Below are positions 43,724-51,761 of a DNA stretch of 64,000 bases, piece after piece (position 1 is the first letter of the stretch; each line of letters begins with the position of its first letter). This DNA is from Nocardia goodfellowii (GTDB lineage Bacteria > Actinomycetota > Actinomycetes > Mycobacteriales > Mycobacteriaceae), in NCBI RefSeq assembly GCF_017875645.1, contig NZ_JAGGMR010000001.1:1860001-1924000 (forward strand), in the 5' to 3' direction. Position numbers and translations under genes: made by a program. Under the pieces are notes generated by a model. It was given only the letters and a program-made list of their open reading frames with translations. It did no database searches and was not told the origin of the DNA.

Positions 43724-44461
43724 TCAGCCGCGGCGCGCGAAGCGGCCGGGCTCGGAGCCCTGATCCCGCGGCCGCACGATGATCTGATCCAGGTTCACGT
43801 GCGCGGGCCGCGAGGCCACGAACCCGACGATTTCCGCGATGTCCGCCGCCACCAGCGGATCGATGCCCTCGTACACCTTCGCCGCCCGCTCCTCGTCGCC
43901 GTCGAATCGCACGAGGGAGAACTCGGTCTCCACCGCACCGGGCGCGATCTCGGTGAGCCGCACCGGCTTTCCGAGCAGCTCGCCGCGCAGTGTCCGATGT
44001 AGTACTCCCTGCGCGTGTTTGGCGGAGGTGTATCCGGAACCGTTGTCGTAGTGCTGCAACGCCGCCACCGAGGTGATGGTGACGATCAGCCCGTCGCCGG
44101 AGTCGATCAACTTCGGCAGCAGCCCCTTGGTGATCCGCAACGTGCCGAGCACATTGGTCTCCCACATCCAGCGCCACTCGTCGAGATCGGCTTCGGCCAC
44201 GGTGGCCAGGCCTTTCGCGCCACCGGCATTGTTGACCAGCACCGCGACCTCGGGCACCGCGTCGCAGAACGCCTGCACCGACTCGTCGGAGGTGACGTCG
44301 AGTTCCAGTGCGGTCCCACCAATCTCGTCGGCGAGCCGCCGCAGCCGATCGAGCCGCCGTGCCCCGACATAGACGTGATACCCCTGCTCGGCGAGCTGCC
44401 GGGCGGTGGCCGCACCGATGCCCGAACTAGCCCCGGTAACTACCGCGCTGCGCTTGCTCAT
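43724..44461 (-). CDS. short-chain dehydrogenase/reductase (Rv0484c-like)
   Basis: 245 residues from ATG at 44461. Classical SDR with TGASSGIG (9-16), NNAG (LVNNAGGAKGL), the catalytic YTSAK (GSGYTSAKHAQ) and the C-terminal RPAHVNLDQIIVRPRDQ typical of the YdfG-like group acting on small hydroxy acids such as serine or 3-hydroxypropionate. It keeps the mycobacterial position after lprQ. Substrate not proven. Upstream in-frame codons are rejected because the family starts at MSKRSAVVTG. Confidence 0.88.
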   Translation of the reverse strand: MSKRSAVVTGASSGIGAATARQLAEQGYHVYVGARRLDRLRRLADEIGGTALELDVTSDESVQAFCDAVPEVAVLVNNAGGAKGLATVAEADLDEWRWMWETNVLGTLRITKGLLPKLIDSGDGLIVTITSVAALQHYDNGSGYTSAKHAQGVLHRTLRGELLGKPVRLTEIAPGAVETEFSLVRFDGDEERAAKVYEGIDPLVAADIAEIVGFVASRPAHVNLDQIIVRPRDQGSEPGRFARRG

Positions 44462-44573
44462 GACCACCGATCCTAGGTGCCGGCTGTTTGCCGAGCCGCC
44501 CGATGTCGCCTGGATCACGGTGTTCGCGTGCTGCCCTGTTTGCCCGGAATGGGCGCCCGTTAGCCTGTCGAGC

Positions 44574-45407
44574 ATGGCTATACGGGAAGCGGTCAGCGCG
44601 GACGGAACCACCATCGTCTATCGGGTGCGCGGGTCCGCCGACGCGCGGCCGCTGGTCCTGGTGCACGGCTGGTCGGCCAACCTGCGGTGCTGGGGTGCCG
44701 CCGCCGACGAGCTGGCCGAGCGCTACCGGGTGATCGCCCTCGATCTGCGTGGTCACGGTTACTCCGACGTCCCGTCCGCCGGTTACGACGATCCGAAGAA
44801 CTGGGCCGCCGACATAGCCGCGGTGCTGGCCGCCGAAGGTATCGACCGGGACGCGGTGCTGCTCGGCTGGTCCTACGGCGGCATCGTGATCAGCGACTAC
44901 CTGACCGCTTACGGCACCGGCGCGGTGGCCGGGGTTGTCTACACCGGCTCGATGGCCAATATCGGCCGCGCGCCCGGCGCGGAGACCGGCCCGGCGATGA
45001 ATGCCGCGATCCCCGGCGTCTTCGAAGAGAGCGCGGGCCGCGCCACCCGGGCGTTCGCTGCTTTCGGCAACGCCAACACCGGACCCGGCGCGGACAAGGG
45101 CGGCGATGCTCAGCGTCTGTTCGGCGCGAGCCTGGCCACGCCGCCGGCCGTCCGCAAGGCGCTGTTCGTCCGTACCGTCGACAACACCGAAACCCTTCGC
45201 GCCCTGGACATTCCGGTGCTGGTCCAGCACGGCACCGCCGACCCGGTGGTGCCGATCGCCAACGGGCGCTACATCGCCGAGGCGGTTCCGAACGCTCGCC
45301 TCTCTGCCTGGGAGGGCGCTCAGCACGGCTTGTTCATCGAGGACCGCCCCCGCTTCGTCGCCGAGGTGACCGACTTCATCGGCGGCCTCGCCGACCGGAA
45401 TCGATAG
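44574..45407 (+). CDS. alpha/beta hydrolase
   Basis: 277 residues from ATG at 44574. The fold shows LVLVHGWSANLRCW (oxyanion hole), nucleophile Ser in LLGWSYGG, Asp in QHGTADPVVP and His in EGAQHGLF. LDLRGHGYSD is the usual second strand turn. It resembles chloroperoxidase-like or enol-lactone hydrolases, but no exact substrate can be named. It is divergent from the SDR gene and 122 bases before mshA. No signal peptide. Confidence 0.85.
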   Translation: MAIREAVSADGTTIVYRVRGSADARPLVLVHGWSANLRCWGAAADELAERYRVIALDLRGHGYSDVPSAGYDDPKNWAADIAAVLAAEGIDRDAVLLGWSYGGIVISDYLTAYGTGAVAGVVYTGSMANIGRAPGAETGPAMNAAIPGVFEESAGRATRAFAAFGNANTGPGADKGGDAQRLFGASLATPPAVRKALFVRTVDNTETLRALDIPVLVQHGTADPVVPIANGRYIAEAVPNARLSAWEGAQHGLFIEDRPRFVAEVTDFIGGLADRNR

Positions 45408-45454
45408 CCGAATCGTCTAATAGCACATACATTCGAATCCAGCACCCTGAGCAG

Positions 45455-45493
45455 GGTGACTGTGCTCACAAAAATCATGTGATCGCAGTCACT
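45455..45493. promoter_or_regulatory. two tandem CRP-type sites before mshA
   Basis: GGTGACTGTGCTCACA (45455-45470) and TGTGATCGCAGTCACT (45478-45493) each match nine of the ten defined bases of TGTGA-N6-TCACA; their centres are 23 bases apart. The second ends 36 bases before the GTG of mshA. GTGACTG (45456-45462) and CAGTCAC (45486-45492) also form an inverted repeat across both. Binding by a CRP/GlxR-family regulator is inferred from consensus. Confidence 0.6.
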
Positions 45494-45529
45494 TGCCCCG
45501 TTCCGGGCCGTCTGGGTCGGTGATGCACC

Positions 45530-46888
45530 GTGCACTATGGATATGTGAGTCAACGCCCGGACCTACGGCCGAATCGGATCGCCGTGTTGTCGGTGCACAC
45601 CTCACCACTTGCCCAGCCGGGCACGGGTGACGCGGGCGGGATGAACGTCTACGTCCTGCAAACCGCCCGGCAACTGGCCCGGCGCGGTATCGAAGTGGAG
45701 ATCTTCACTCGCGCGATCTCCTCCAACGTCCCGCCCGTGCAGGAGGCGGCGCCCGGTGTGCTGGTGCGCAACGTGGTGGCGGGCCCGTTCGAGGGCCTGG
45801 ACAAGCACGACCTGCCGACTCAGCTGTGCCCCTTCACCGCCGAGGTGCTGCGCCAGGAAGCGCGGCACCTACCCGGCTATTACGACCTGGTGCACTCGCA
45901 TTACTGGCTCTCCGGACAGGTCGGCTGGCTGGCGCGCGACCGCTGGCGGGTGCCGCTGGTGCACACCGCGCACACCTTGGCCGCCGTGAAGAACCGCGCG
46001 CTCGCCGAGGGCGACTGCCCCGAACCCGCCACCCGGGAGATCGGCGAGAAGCAGATCGTCGGCGAGGCGGACCGGCTGGTCGCCAACACCGCCGAAGAGG
46101 CCCGCCAGCTGGTCGAGCTGTACGGCGCGGAAGCGCGGCACATCGATATCGTCCCGCCCGGCGCCGACCTCGGCAGATATCAGCCGGGCGACAAACTCGC
46201 CGCCCGCGCCGAACTGGGTTTACGGCCCGACGAGCAGATCGTCGCGTTCGTCGGACGGATCCAGCCGCTCAAGGCCCCGGATGTGCTGATTCGCGCCGCC
46301 GCCGTGTTGCTCGACGCCGACCCGCACCGCAACCTGCGGGTGCTGATCGTCGGCGGACCCTCCGGCACCGGGCTGGAGCGGCCCGATTCCCTGATCCGCC
46401 TGGCCGCCGACCTCGGTGTCAGCGAGCACGTCACCTTCCTGCCGCCGCAGCCGCCGGACCGCCTGGTCCAGGTGTACCGGGCCGCGGATCTCGTCGCGGT
46501 GCCCAGTCACAACGAATCCTTCGGCCTGGTCGCGATCGAGGCGCAGGCCAGCGGCACCCCCGTGCTCGCCGCCGACGTCGGCGGTCTCGGCACCGCCGTG
46601 CGGCACGGCGAAACCGGCCTGCTGGTGCCCGGTCACTACATCCCGGACTGGGCGGCCGCCCTCGGATCCCTGCTCGACGACCCGGATCGACTGCGCCGGA
46701 TGAGCGCCGGCGCGGTAGGCCATGCCCGGAACTTCTCCTGGGAACACACCGCGGACGGGCTGCTCGCCAGCTACTCGGCCGCGCTGGGCGACTTCCACGC
46801 CGCCCTCGCGCACCGGGAAGGTCACGAGGTACTGCTCAACGGGCTCTACGGTGTCCCTGGTGATCGCGCGCGGACCGCGTTCATCTAA
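45530..46888 (+). CDS. mshA: D-inositol-3-phosphate glycosyltransferase (mycothiol synthesis)
   Basis: 452 residues from GTG at 45530 (GTG at 45545 also possible). It joins N-acetylglucosamine to inositol-3-phosphate, the first step to mycothiol, the actinobacterial thiol buffer. GT-B glycosyltransferase with [27 protein letters not shown] at the start, [53 protein letters not shown] and the EGH tail. It keeps the mycobacterial neighbours YbjN and phosphoglycerate mutase. Two CRP-type sites lie in front, so cAMP-linked control of mycothiol entry is possible. Confidence 0.95.
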   Translation: MHYGYVSQRPDLRPNRIAVLSVHTSPLAQPGTGDAGGMNVYVLQTARQLARRGIEVEIFTRAISSNVPPVQEAAPGVLVRNVVAGPFEGLDKHDLPTQLCPFTAEVLRQEARHLPGYYDLVHSHYWLSGQVGWLARDRWRVPLVHTAHTLAAVKNRALAEGDCPEPATREIGEKQIVGEADRLVANTAEEARQLVELYGAEARHIDIVPPGADLGRYQPGDKLAARAELGLRPDEQIVAFVGRIQPLKAPDVLIRAAAVLLDADPHRNLRVLIVGGPSGTGLERPDSLIRLAADLGVSEHVTFLPPQPPDRLVQVYRAADLVAVPSHNESFGLVAIEAQASGTPVLAADVGGLGTAVRHGETGLLVPGHYIPDWAAALGSLLDDPDRLRRMSAGAVGHARNFSWEHTADGLLASYSAALGDFHAALAHREGHEVLLNGLYGVPGDRARTAFI

Positions 46889-46955
46889 CGCGGATTCAGC
46901 CGGGCATTTCGGGCATTCGACAGCGAAGGTCCACGACGACAGGAGTACGACGCCC

Positions 46956-47453
46956 ATGTCGGTGCAAGCCACCGCGCAGCTGATCGACGAGACGCTGCGT
47001 GACCGCGAAATCGAATACAGCCGCACCGGCGAAGACGTTTTCGTGGTGATCCTGCCGGGCGAGCGCAAACTGAAGACGACGGTGATGCTGACCGTCGGCA
47101 AGCACGGTGTGCGCATCGAATCGTTCGTCTGCCGCAAACCGGACGAGAACTTCGAAGGCGTCTACAAGTTCCTACTGCGCCGCAACCGCCGCCTCTACGC
47201 CGTGGCCTACACGCTGGACCGGGTCGGCGACATCTACCTCGTCGGCCGGATCGCCACGCACGCGGTGACCGCGGACGAACTCGACCGGGTGTTCGGGCAG
47301 ATCCTCGAGGCCGTCGACGGCGACTTCAATGTGCTGCTGGAGCTGGGGTTCGCGGAATCCATTCGTAAGGAATGGAAATGGCGGGTCTCGCGCGGTGAGT
47401 CGCTGAAGAACCTGCGTGCCTTCGAACATTTGGTGGACGCCTCCGACAAGTAG
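46956..47453 (+). CDS. YbjN domain-containing protein
   Basis: 165 residues from ATG with AGGAGT nine bases before. The YbjN fold (type III secretion chaperone-like) shows TGEDVFVVILPGERKLKTTVMLTVGKHGVRIESFVCRKPDENF and NRRLYAVAYTLDRVGDIYLVGRIA. It lies between mshA and the glycolytic mutase as in mycobacteria (Rv0487). No enzymatic residues can be named. A possible adaptor or sensor role is speculative. A GC hairpin follows. Confidence 0.85.
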   Translation: MSVQATAQLIDETLRDREIEYSRTGEDVFVVILPGERKLKTTVMLTVGKHGVRIESFVCRKPDENFEGVYKFLLRRNRRLYAVAYTLDRVGDIYLVGRIATHAVTADELDRVFGQILEAVDGDFNVLLELGFAESIRKEWKWRVSRGESLKNLRAFEHLVDASDK

Positions 47454-47478
47454 CCCCGCGCCCAATATGATCCATCGG

Positions 47479-47498
47479 GCCGCCGCGACCGCGGCGGC
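47479..47498. terminator. GC hairpin between YbjN and ROK genes
   Basis: GCCGCCGCG (47479-47487) and CGCGGCGGC (47490-47498) pair almost without a loop (effective loop GACC). It lies 26 bases after the YbjN stop; no U-tract. It may end the mshA-YbjN unit. Confidence 0.5.
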
Positions 47499-47528
47499 TT
47501 CGGTGCTGCTGTCGGAAGTGGGGGCCTG

Positions 47529-48422
47529 ATGACCATTCTCGCGCTGGATATCGGGGCGACGAAGATCGCCGTGGGTGTTGTCGGAGCCGACGGGATGACC
47601 CAGGAGGTCGGCCGGATCCAGGTGCCGTCGGCCGGGGTGTGGGAGGCGTGCCAGGAGTTACTGCTGTCCGTGGCCGGAGACGACGACGTGCCGATCATCG
47701 GTATCGGCACGGCCGGTCCGGTGGACGCGCCGTCCGGTTCCCTGTCGCCGCTCAACATTCCCGAGTGGTCGAACGGCTTTCCCATCGTTCCCGCGGTGAA
47801 GGATCTGTTCCCGTCCGCCTCGGTCCGTTTCGCCATCGACGGCGTGTGCCTGGCGCTGGCCGAACGGCATTTCGGCGCGGCCCGGCAGACGCCGGACGCT
47901 CTGGCCATGACGGTGTCCTCCGGTATCGGTGGTGGCGTGATCGTGGGCGGCATGGTCGCGGTCGGGCACACCGGCAACGCGGGTCATATCGGTCACATCG
48001 TGGTCCCCGGCTCGATGGACCCGTGCGCGTGCGGGGGAGTGGGCTGTGTGGAAGCCGTTGCGAGCGGGCCGTCTTCGGTGCGCTGGGCGCAGGGCCGCGG
48101 CTGGACCGGCACCACCGGCCTCGAATTGGCCGAGGACGCGCAGCACGGCGACCGCATCGCCAAGGCGGCGCTGCGCCGCGCGGGTATCGCACTGGGACAG
48201 GCGATTTCCTCGGCGGCGGCCTTGCTGGACATCGACCTGGTGGTCGTCGGCGGCGGTTTCGCGCAGGCGGGCGAGCCGCTGTGGCGGCCCATGCAGGAGT
48301 CGCTGGGCGCGCACGCCCGCATCGGATTCCTCAAGGACTTGAAGGTGGTGCCCTCGGAATTGCAGGACCGCGCCACCCTGATCGGCGCCGGCCTGCTCAC
48401 CGCCCTGTCCGCGCCTGCTTGA
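47529..48422 (+). CDS. ROK family sugar kinase
   Basis: 297 residues. ROK fold with an N-terminal ATP site ([17 protein letters not shown]), sugar-site Asp in [17 protein letters not shown], and the zinc motif [30 protein letters not shown] split by the usual His and three Cys. No N-terminal DNA-binding domain is present, so it is a kinase-type ROK (glucokinase or N-acetyl-hexosamine kinase) rather than a repressor such as Rv0485. It lies next to phosphoglycerate mutase, fitting sugar entry into glycolysis. The exact sugar is not readable. Confidence 0.88.
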   Translation: MTILALDIGATKIAVGVVGADGMTQEVGRIQVPSAGVWEACQELLLSVAGDDDVPIIGIGTAGPVDAPSGSLSPLNIPEWSNGFPIVPAVKDLFPSASVRFAIDGVCLALAERHFGAARQTPDALAMTVSSGIGGGVIVGGMVAVGHTGNAGHIGHIVVPGSMDPCACGGVGCVEAVASGPSSVRWAQGRGWTGTTGLELAEDAQHGDRIAKAALRRAGIALGQAISSAAALLDIDLVVVGGGFAQAGEPLWRPMQESLGAHARIGFLKDLKVVPSELQDRATLIGAGLLTALSAPA

Positions 48423-48444
48423 AATGGCCTGCCAGAATGGCCCC

Positions 48445-49182
48445 ATGACGTACACCCTCGTGCTGCTGCGCCACGGCGAGAGCGAATGGAATGCCTTGAA
48501 CCTGTTCACCGGCTGGGTGGACGTGCACCTGACCGACAAGGGCATCGCCGAGGGCAAGCGCGCCGGCCAGCTGATGGCCGACCAGGGTGTGCTGCCGGAC
48601 ATCGTGTTCACCTCGCTGCTGCGCCGCGCGATCAGCACCGCCAACAACGCGCTCGACGCCGCCGACCGGCACTGGATCCCGGTGGTCCGCGACTGGCGCC
48701 TGAACGAACGCCACTACGGCGACCTGCAGGGTAAGAACAAGGCTCAGGTCAAGGAGCAGTACGGCGACGAGCAGTTCATGCTGTGGCGCCGCAGCTACGA
48801 CACCCCGCCGCCGCCGATCGCCGCGGACAACGAGTACAGCCAGGAGGGCGACGCGCGCTACAGCGGCATCGAGGTCCCCGAGACCGAGTGCCTGCTCGAC
48901 GTCGTCAAGCGCATGGTCCCGTACTGGGAGTCCACCATCTCCAAGGAACTGCTGACCGGCAAGACCGTTCTGGTCGCCGCGCACGGCAATTCGCTGCGCG
49001 CCCTGGTCAAACACCTCGATCAGATCTCGGACGACGATATCGCCGGCCTCAACATCCCCACCGGCATTCCCCTCGTCTACGAGCTCGACGAAAACCTCCG
49101 CCCGGTGCGCCCCGCCGTGTACCTGGACCCGGAAGCCGCCGCGGCGGGCGCTGCCGCTGTCGCCAACCAGGGCGGCAAATAG
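48445..49182 (+). CDS. gpmA: 2,3-bisphosphoglycerate-dependent phosphoglycerate mutase
   Basis: 245 residues from ATG at 48445; ATG at 48424 would add seven non-family residues. It interconverts 3- and 2-phosphoglycerate. [10 protein letters not shown] carries the catalytic His, and [27 protein letters not shown] and the second His in [15 protein letters not shown] complete the dPGM site. It is conserved next to senX3-regX3 in mycobacteria; here two secreted hydrolases and other genes intervene. A strong terminator follows. Confidence 0.95.
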   Translation: MTYTLVLLRHGESEWNALNLFTGWVDVHLTDKGIAEGKRAGQLMADQGVLPDIVFTSLLRRAISTANNALDAADRHWIPVVRDWRLNERHYGDLQGKNKAQVKEQYGDEQFMLWRRSYDTPPPPIAADNEYSQEGDARYSGIEVPETECLLDVVKRMVPYWESTISKELLTGKTVLVAAHGNSLRALVKHLDQISDDDIAGLNIPTGIPLVYELDENLRPVRPAVYLDPEAAAAGAAAVANQGGK

Positions 49183-49199
49183 TCCCCGTCCCACCTCCG

Positions 49200-49239
49200 T
49201 GCGCCGTGGTCGATCCGTCGACCACGGCGCATCGCTTTT
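49200..49239 (+). terminator. gpmA terminator
   Basis: TGCGCCGTGGTCGA (49200-49213), loop TCCG, and its exact complement (49218-49231), followed by TCGCTTTT. A 14-bp stem with a short T-run, 18 bases after the gpmA stop. The rest of the gap to 49478 holds no gene; GTGAA-N6-TTCAC at 49374-49389 is the only symmetric element seen there. Confidence 0.88.
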
Positions 49240-49478
49240 CCACGGCTGAACGGCCGCAGCGGCGGCGGTTGACGCGCGGCGCGTACGAGCGGTTACGGTA
49301 AGCCGAGATTCTGCCGCATGGGGCGCGTCATTCAGGGCGATACGCAGGGGTTATTCTCAGTGGTAGCGCGTATGTGAACTGGTATTCACGCTATTTTCGG
49401 AAGACCTGATGTCCTTACCGACGAGTAGGTTCGGTATGCTTCCGCCGTTCGATCAGTCCGAGAGGTGGATCACGTTCG

Positions 49479-51548
49479 ATGAAGTACGCGTTGCGGGCCA
49501 CGGTGGCGTCGGTTGCCACCGCTGTGCTCCTTCCTTTCCTCAGCACCGGCGCCGCGGCGCATGCCGCGCCCACGTCCACGGGGCCGGATGGTGGCGCCGC
49601 CGGTGCCGCCTGGACGGCCACCGAAGACGGGCCACAGCAGTACCCCCACGTCAACATCCAGTGGGATGTGCCGATCACCATGAGCGACGGCACGGTCCTG
49701 AAGGGCAATCTGTACCGGCCCGCCGACGCGGCCGGGCGGCCGATCGACACCCAGACGCCGACCATCGTCAACCTGACCCCCTACACCAAGCTGGTGTCGA
49801 ACCTGGGTGACAGCGCGCTGTCGGTCCCCGGGCTGTCCGACGCGCTGCTCGCCCTGTTCCGCCAGATCGATATGTCCGGTACCCCGTTGTCCGGCGTCAC
49901 CGATCTGACCAAGGCGTTCGGCGGCGGCGAACTCCGCAATTTCGCCGTCGACCGGCAGATGATCAAGAGCGGCTACAGCTGGCTCGTGGTCGACGTGCGC
50001 GGCACCGGCTTCTCTCAGGGCACCTGGGACATGCTGCGCCAGCGCGAACAGCAGGACACCCTTGAGGTCATCGACTGGGCGTCCCGGCAGCCGTGGTCCG
50101 ACGGCAAGGTCGGCATGAACGGCATCTCCTACTCGGGCATCAACCAGGTGCAGGCCGCCCAGCAGAACCCGCCGGCATTGAAGGCGATCTTCCCCGTGGT
50201 GCCGGGCAGCGACCTGGTTCAGGACGTGCTGGCCCCGGGCACCGGCTTCGGCTTCAACTTCATCCCGCTGTGGCTGGCCGCGATCAACGGCCTGAAGTGG
50301 GTGCCGGACGTGGCCTCGATCGTGAACGGCCAGTTCGACACCAAGTGGCTCGCCGACCGCGCGGCCGACCCGATGACCTTCATGGACGTGCTGCTCAACG
50401 TCTACACCAGCACCCGGATGGAGGATCTGGATCCGCGCGCCAAGGCGCTGCTCACCGATTCCGAAGGCCGCCGCGAAGACTGGTGGAGCGATCCGGCCAA
50501 GATCAAGGTGCCGACCTTCGTGACAGGTGGCTGGCACGACCTGTTCACCTACTCGGAATCCAAGATCTACGAGCAGATTCCGTTGCCGCCGGGTCAGAAG
50601 CAGCTGCTGATGGGCAACACCTACCACATCAACTCCGGCAACGAATACGGCAAGCCGGGCCTGCCCCCGCGCCTGGACGTGCTGCAGCGCGCCTGGTTCG
50701 ACAAGTGGCTCAAAGGCATCGACAACGGCATCGACACCTACGGCCCGGTGACGCTGCGCCAGCAGGGCGGCGGCTGGATCACCACCAACGGTTTCGGCTT
50801 CGGTTCGGCCTCCAGTCGCGAGGCCGAGGTCGAGTCCGCGCATCGCCGGATGTACCTGTCCGCGGCGAACAGTGGCACCGCCCAGTCGCTGCACGACGGA
50901 TCCCTCACCGCCACGGCGAATTCCGATACCCAGCGACTCACCGTCGCTCCGGGCCTCACCACCCTGTGCTCCAACGACGCGGCGCAGGGTAGTGCGGGCG
51001 CCCTCTCGGTCATCGACGGCTGCGCGAAGGATTCCCGGGTCGCCGAACTCAACGGCCTGACCTTCACCAGCGCGCCGGTTGCCGAGGAGACTGCCATCTC
51101 GGGTCCGATCGCGGTGCGGCTCAACACCGTTCACGACGCCGCCGACGGCTACTGGGTCGTCACGGTGAACGATGTCGCCCCGGACGGCCAGTCGACCGTG
51201 TTGTCCTCGGGTCAGCTCATGGCCTCCATGCGGGAGATCGACGACGCGAACAGCGCCCGGTCGGCCAACGGCGACTACACCGATCCGCGTCCGTTCACCT
51301 CACTGGATCGCCGTCAGCCGACGGTGCCGGGCGAGGCGGTCACGCTGGACATCGCGCTGCCCGCGACCGAGGCGGTCCTGAAACCGGGACACCGCCTGCG
51401 GGTGGATGTGTTCGCCGGTAACTTCCCGAAGGGCCTGCCGGTGCTGCCGATGCTGGTCGACACGGGTCTGAAGCCGCAGCACGTGCAGCTGGACCCGAAC
51501 CGGCCGAGCTTCGTGAATATCCCGGTGCGGGGTAAGCCGGGCTGGTGA
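49479..51548 (+). CDS. secreted CocE/NonD family hydrolase (copy 1)
   Basis: 689 residues. The N-terminal signal peptide (LRATVASVATAVLLPFLSTGAAAHA) is cleaved near AHA-AP. An X-Pro dipeptidyl-peptidase-like alpha/beta hydrolase with nucleophile Ser217 in GMNGISYSGINQ, VDVRGTGFSQGTWD, a helical cap, His in NTYHINSG, and a C-terminal jelly-roll (AVRLNTVHDAADGYWVVTVNDVAPDG). Family members cleave esters or Xaa-Pro peptides; the substrate here is not known. The next gene is a clear paralogue, with a terminator between them. A GAGAGGTGG ribosome site precedes the ATG. Confidence 0.9.
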   Translation: MKYALRATVASVATAVLLPFLSTGAAAHAAPTSTGPDGGAAGAAWTATEDGPQQYPHVNIQWDVPITMSDGTVLKGNLYRPADAAGRPIDTQTPTIVNLTPYTKLVSNLGDSALSVPGLSDALLALFRQIDMSGTPLSGVTDLTKAFGGGELRNFAVDRQMIKSGYSWLVVDVRGTGFSQGTWDMLRQREQQDTLEVIDWASRQPWSDGKVGMNGISYSGINQVQAAQQNPPALKAIFPVVPGSDLVQDVLAPGTGFGFNFIPLWLAAINGLKWVPDVASIVNGQFDTKWLADRAADPMTFMDVLLNVYTSTRMEDLDPRAKALLTDSEGRREDWWSDPAKIKVPTFVTGGWHDLFTYSESKIYEQIPLPPGQKQLLMGNTYHINSGNEYGKPGLPPRLDVLQRAWFDKWLKGIDNGIDTYGPVTLRQQGGGWITTNGFGFGSASSREAEVESAHRRMYLSAANSGTAQSLHDGSLTATANSDTQRLTVAPGLTTLCSNDAAQGSAGALSVIDGCAKDSRVAELNGLTFTSAPVAEETAISGPIAVRLNTVHDAADGYWVVTVNDVAPDGQSTVLSSGQLMASMREIDDANSARSANGDYTDPRPFTSLDRRQPTVPGEAVTLDIALPATEAVLKPGHRLRVDVFAGNFPKGLPVLPMLVDTGLKPQHVQLDPNRPSFVNIPVRGKPGW

Positions 51549-51568
51549 TCACTCGCCGCGAACGCTGA

Positions 51569-51610
51569 AAAAGGCGCCTGTGCTCGAACATTCGAGCACA
51601 GGCGCCTTTT
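51569..51610 (+). terminator. strong terminator between the two CocE genes
   Basis: A 20-bp perfect inverted repeat, 51569-51588 with 51591-51610, reading AAAAGGCGCCTGTGCTCGAA and its complement ending CGCCTTTT, so both strands have a U-tract. It starts 20 bases after the first stop. The two paralogues are therefore separate transcription units. Confidence 0.92.
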
Positions 51611-51712
51611 CGCTGTGTGGTGTCGGCTTGGTGCACTGTGCTGCGCCGGATTGTGCGGTGGCACGAAAACCCGAGGTATTCAGCCGTTCCGGTCTGCGCG
51701 GTCGCACGATGG

Positions 51713-51726
51713 TCTCTAATTAGAGA
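51713..51726. promoter_or_regulatory. TCTCTAATTAGAGA operator candidate
   Basis: A perfect 14-bp palindrome, A+T-rich at its centre, 36 bases before the ATG of the second CocE gene. Size and place suit a MarR-type or similar dimeric repressor. No matching copy precedes the first CocE gene. Confidence 0.5.
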
Positions 51727-51761
51727 GCGGATGTTCCCTAAGAAAGAGAGCCTCGACGACG

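Noticed and set aside
47529..48422. ROK transcriptional repressor equivalent to Rv0485
   Set aside because: No N-terminal DNA-binding domain; the protein starts directly with the kinase ATP motif.
49371..49390. CRP site before the first CocE gene
   Set aside because: TGTGA and TCACG are eight bases apart, not six; only a GTGAA-N6-TTCAC repeat remains.
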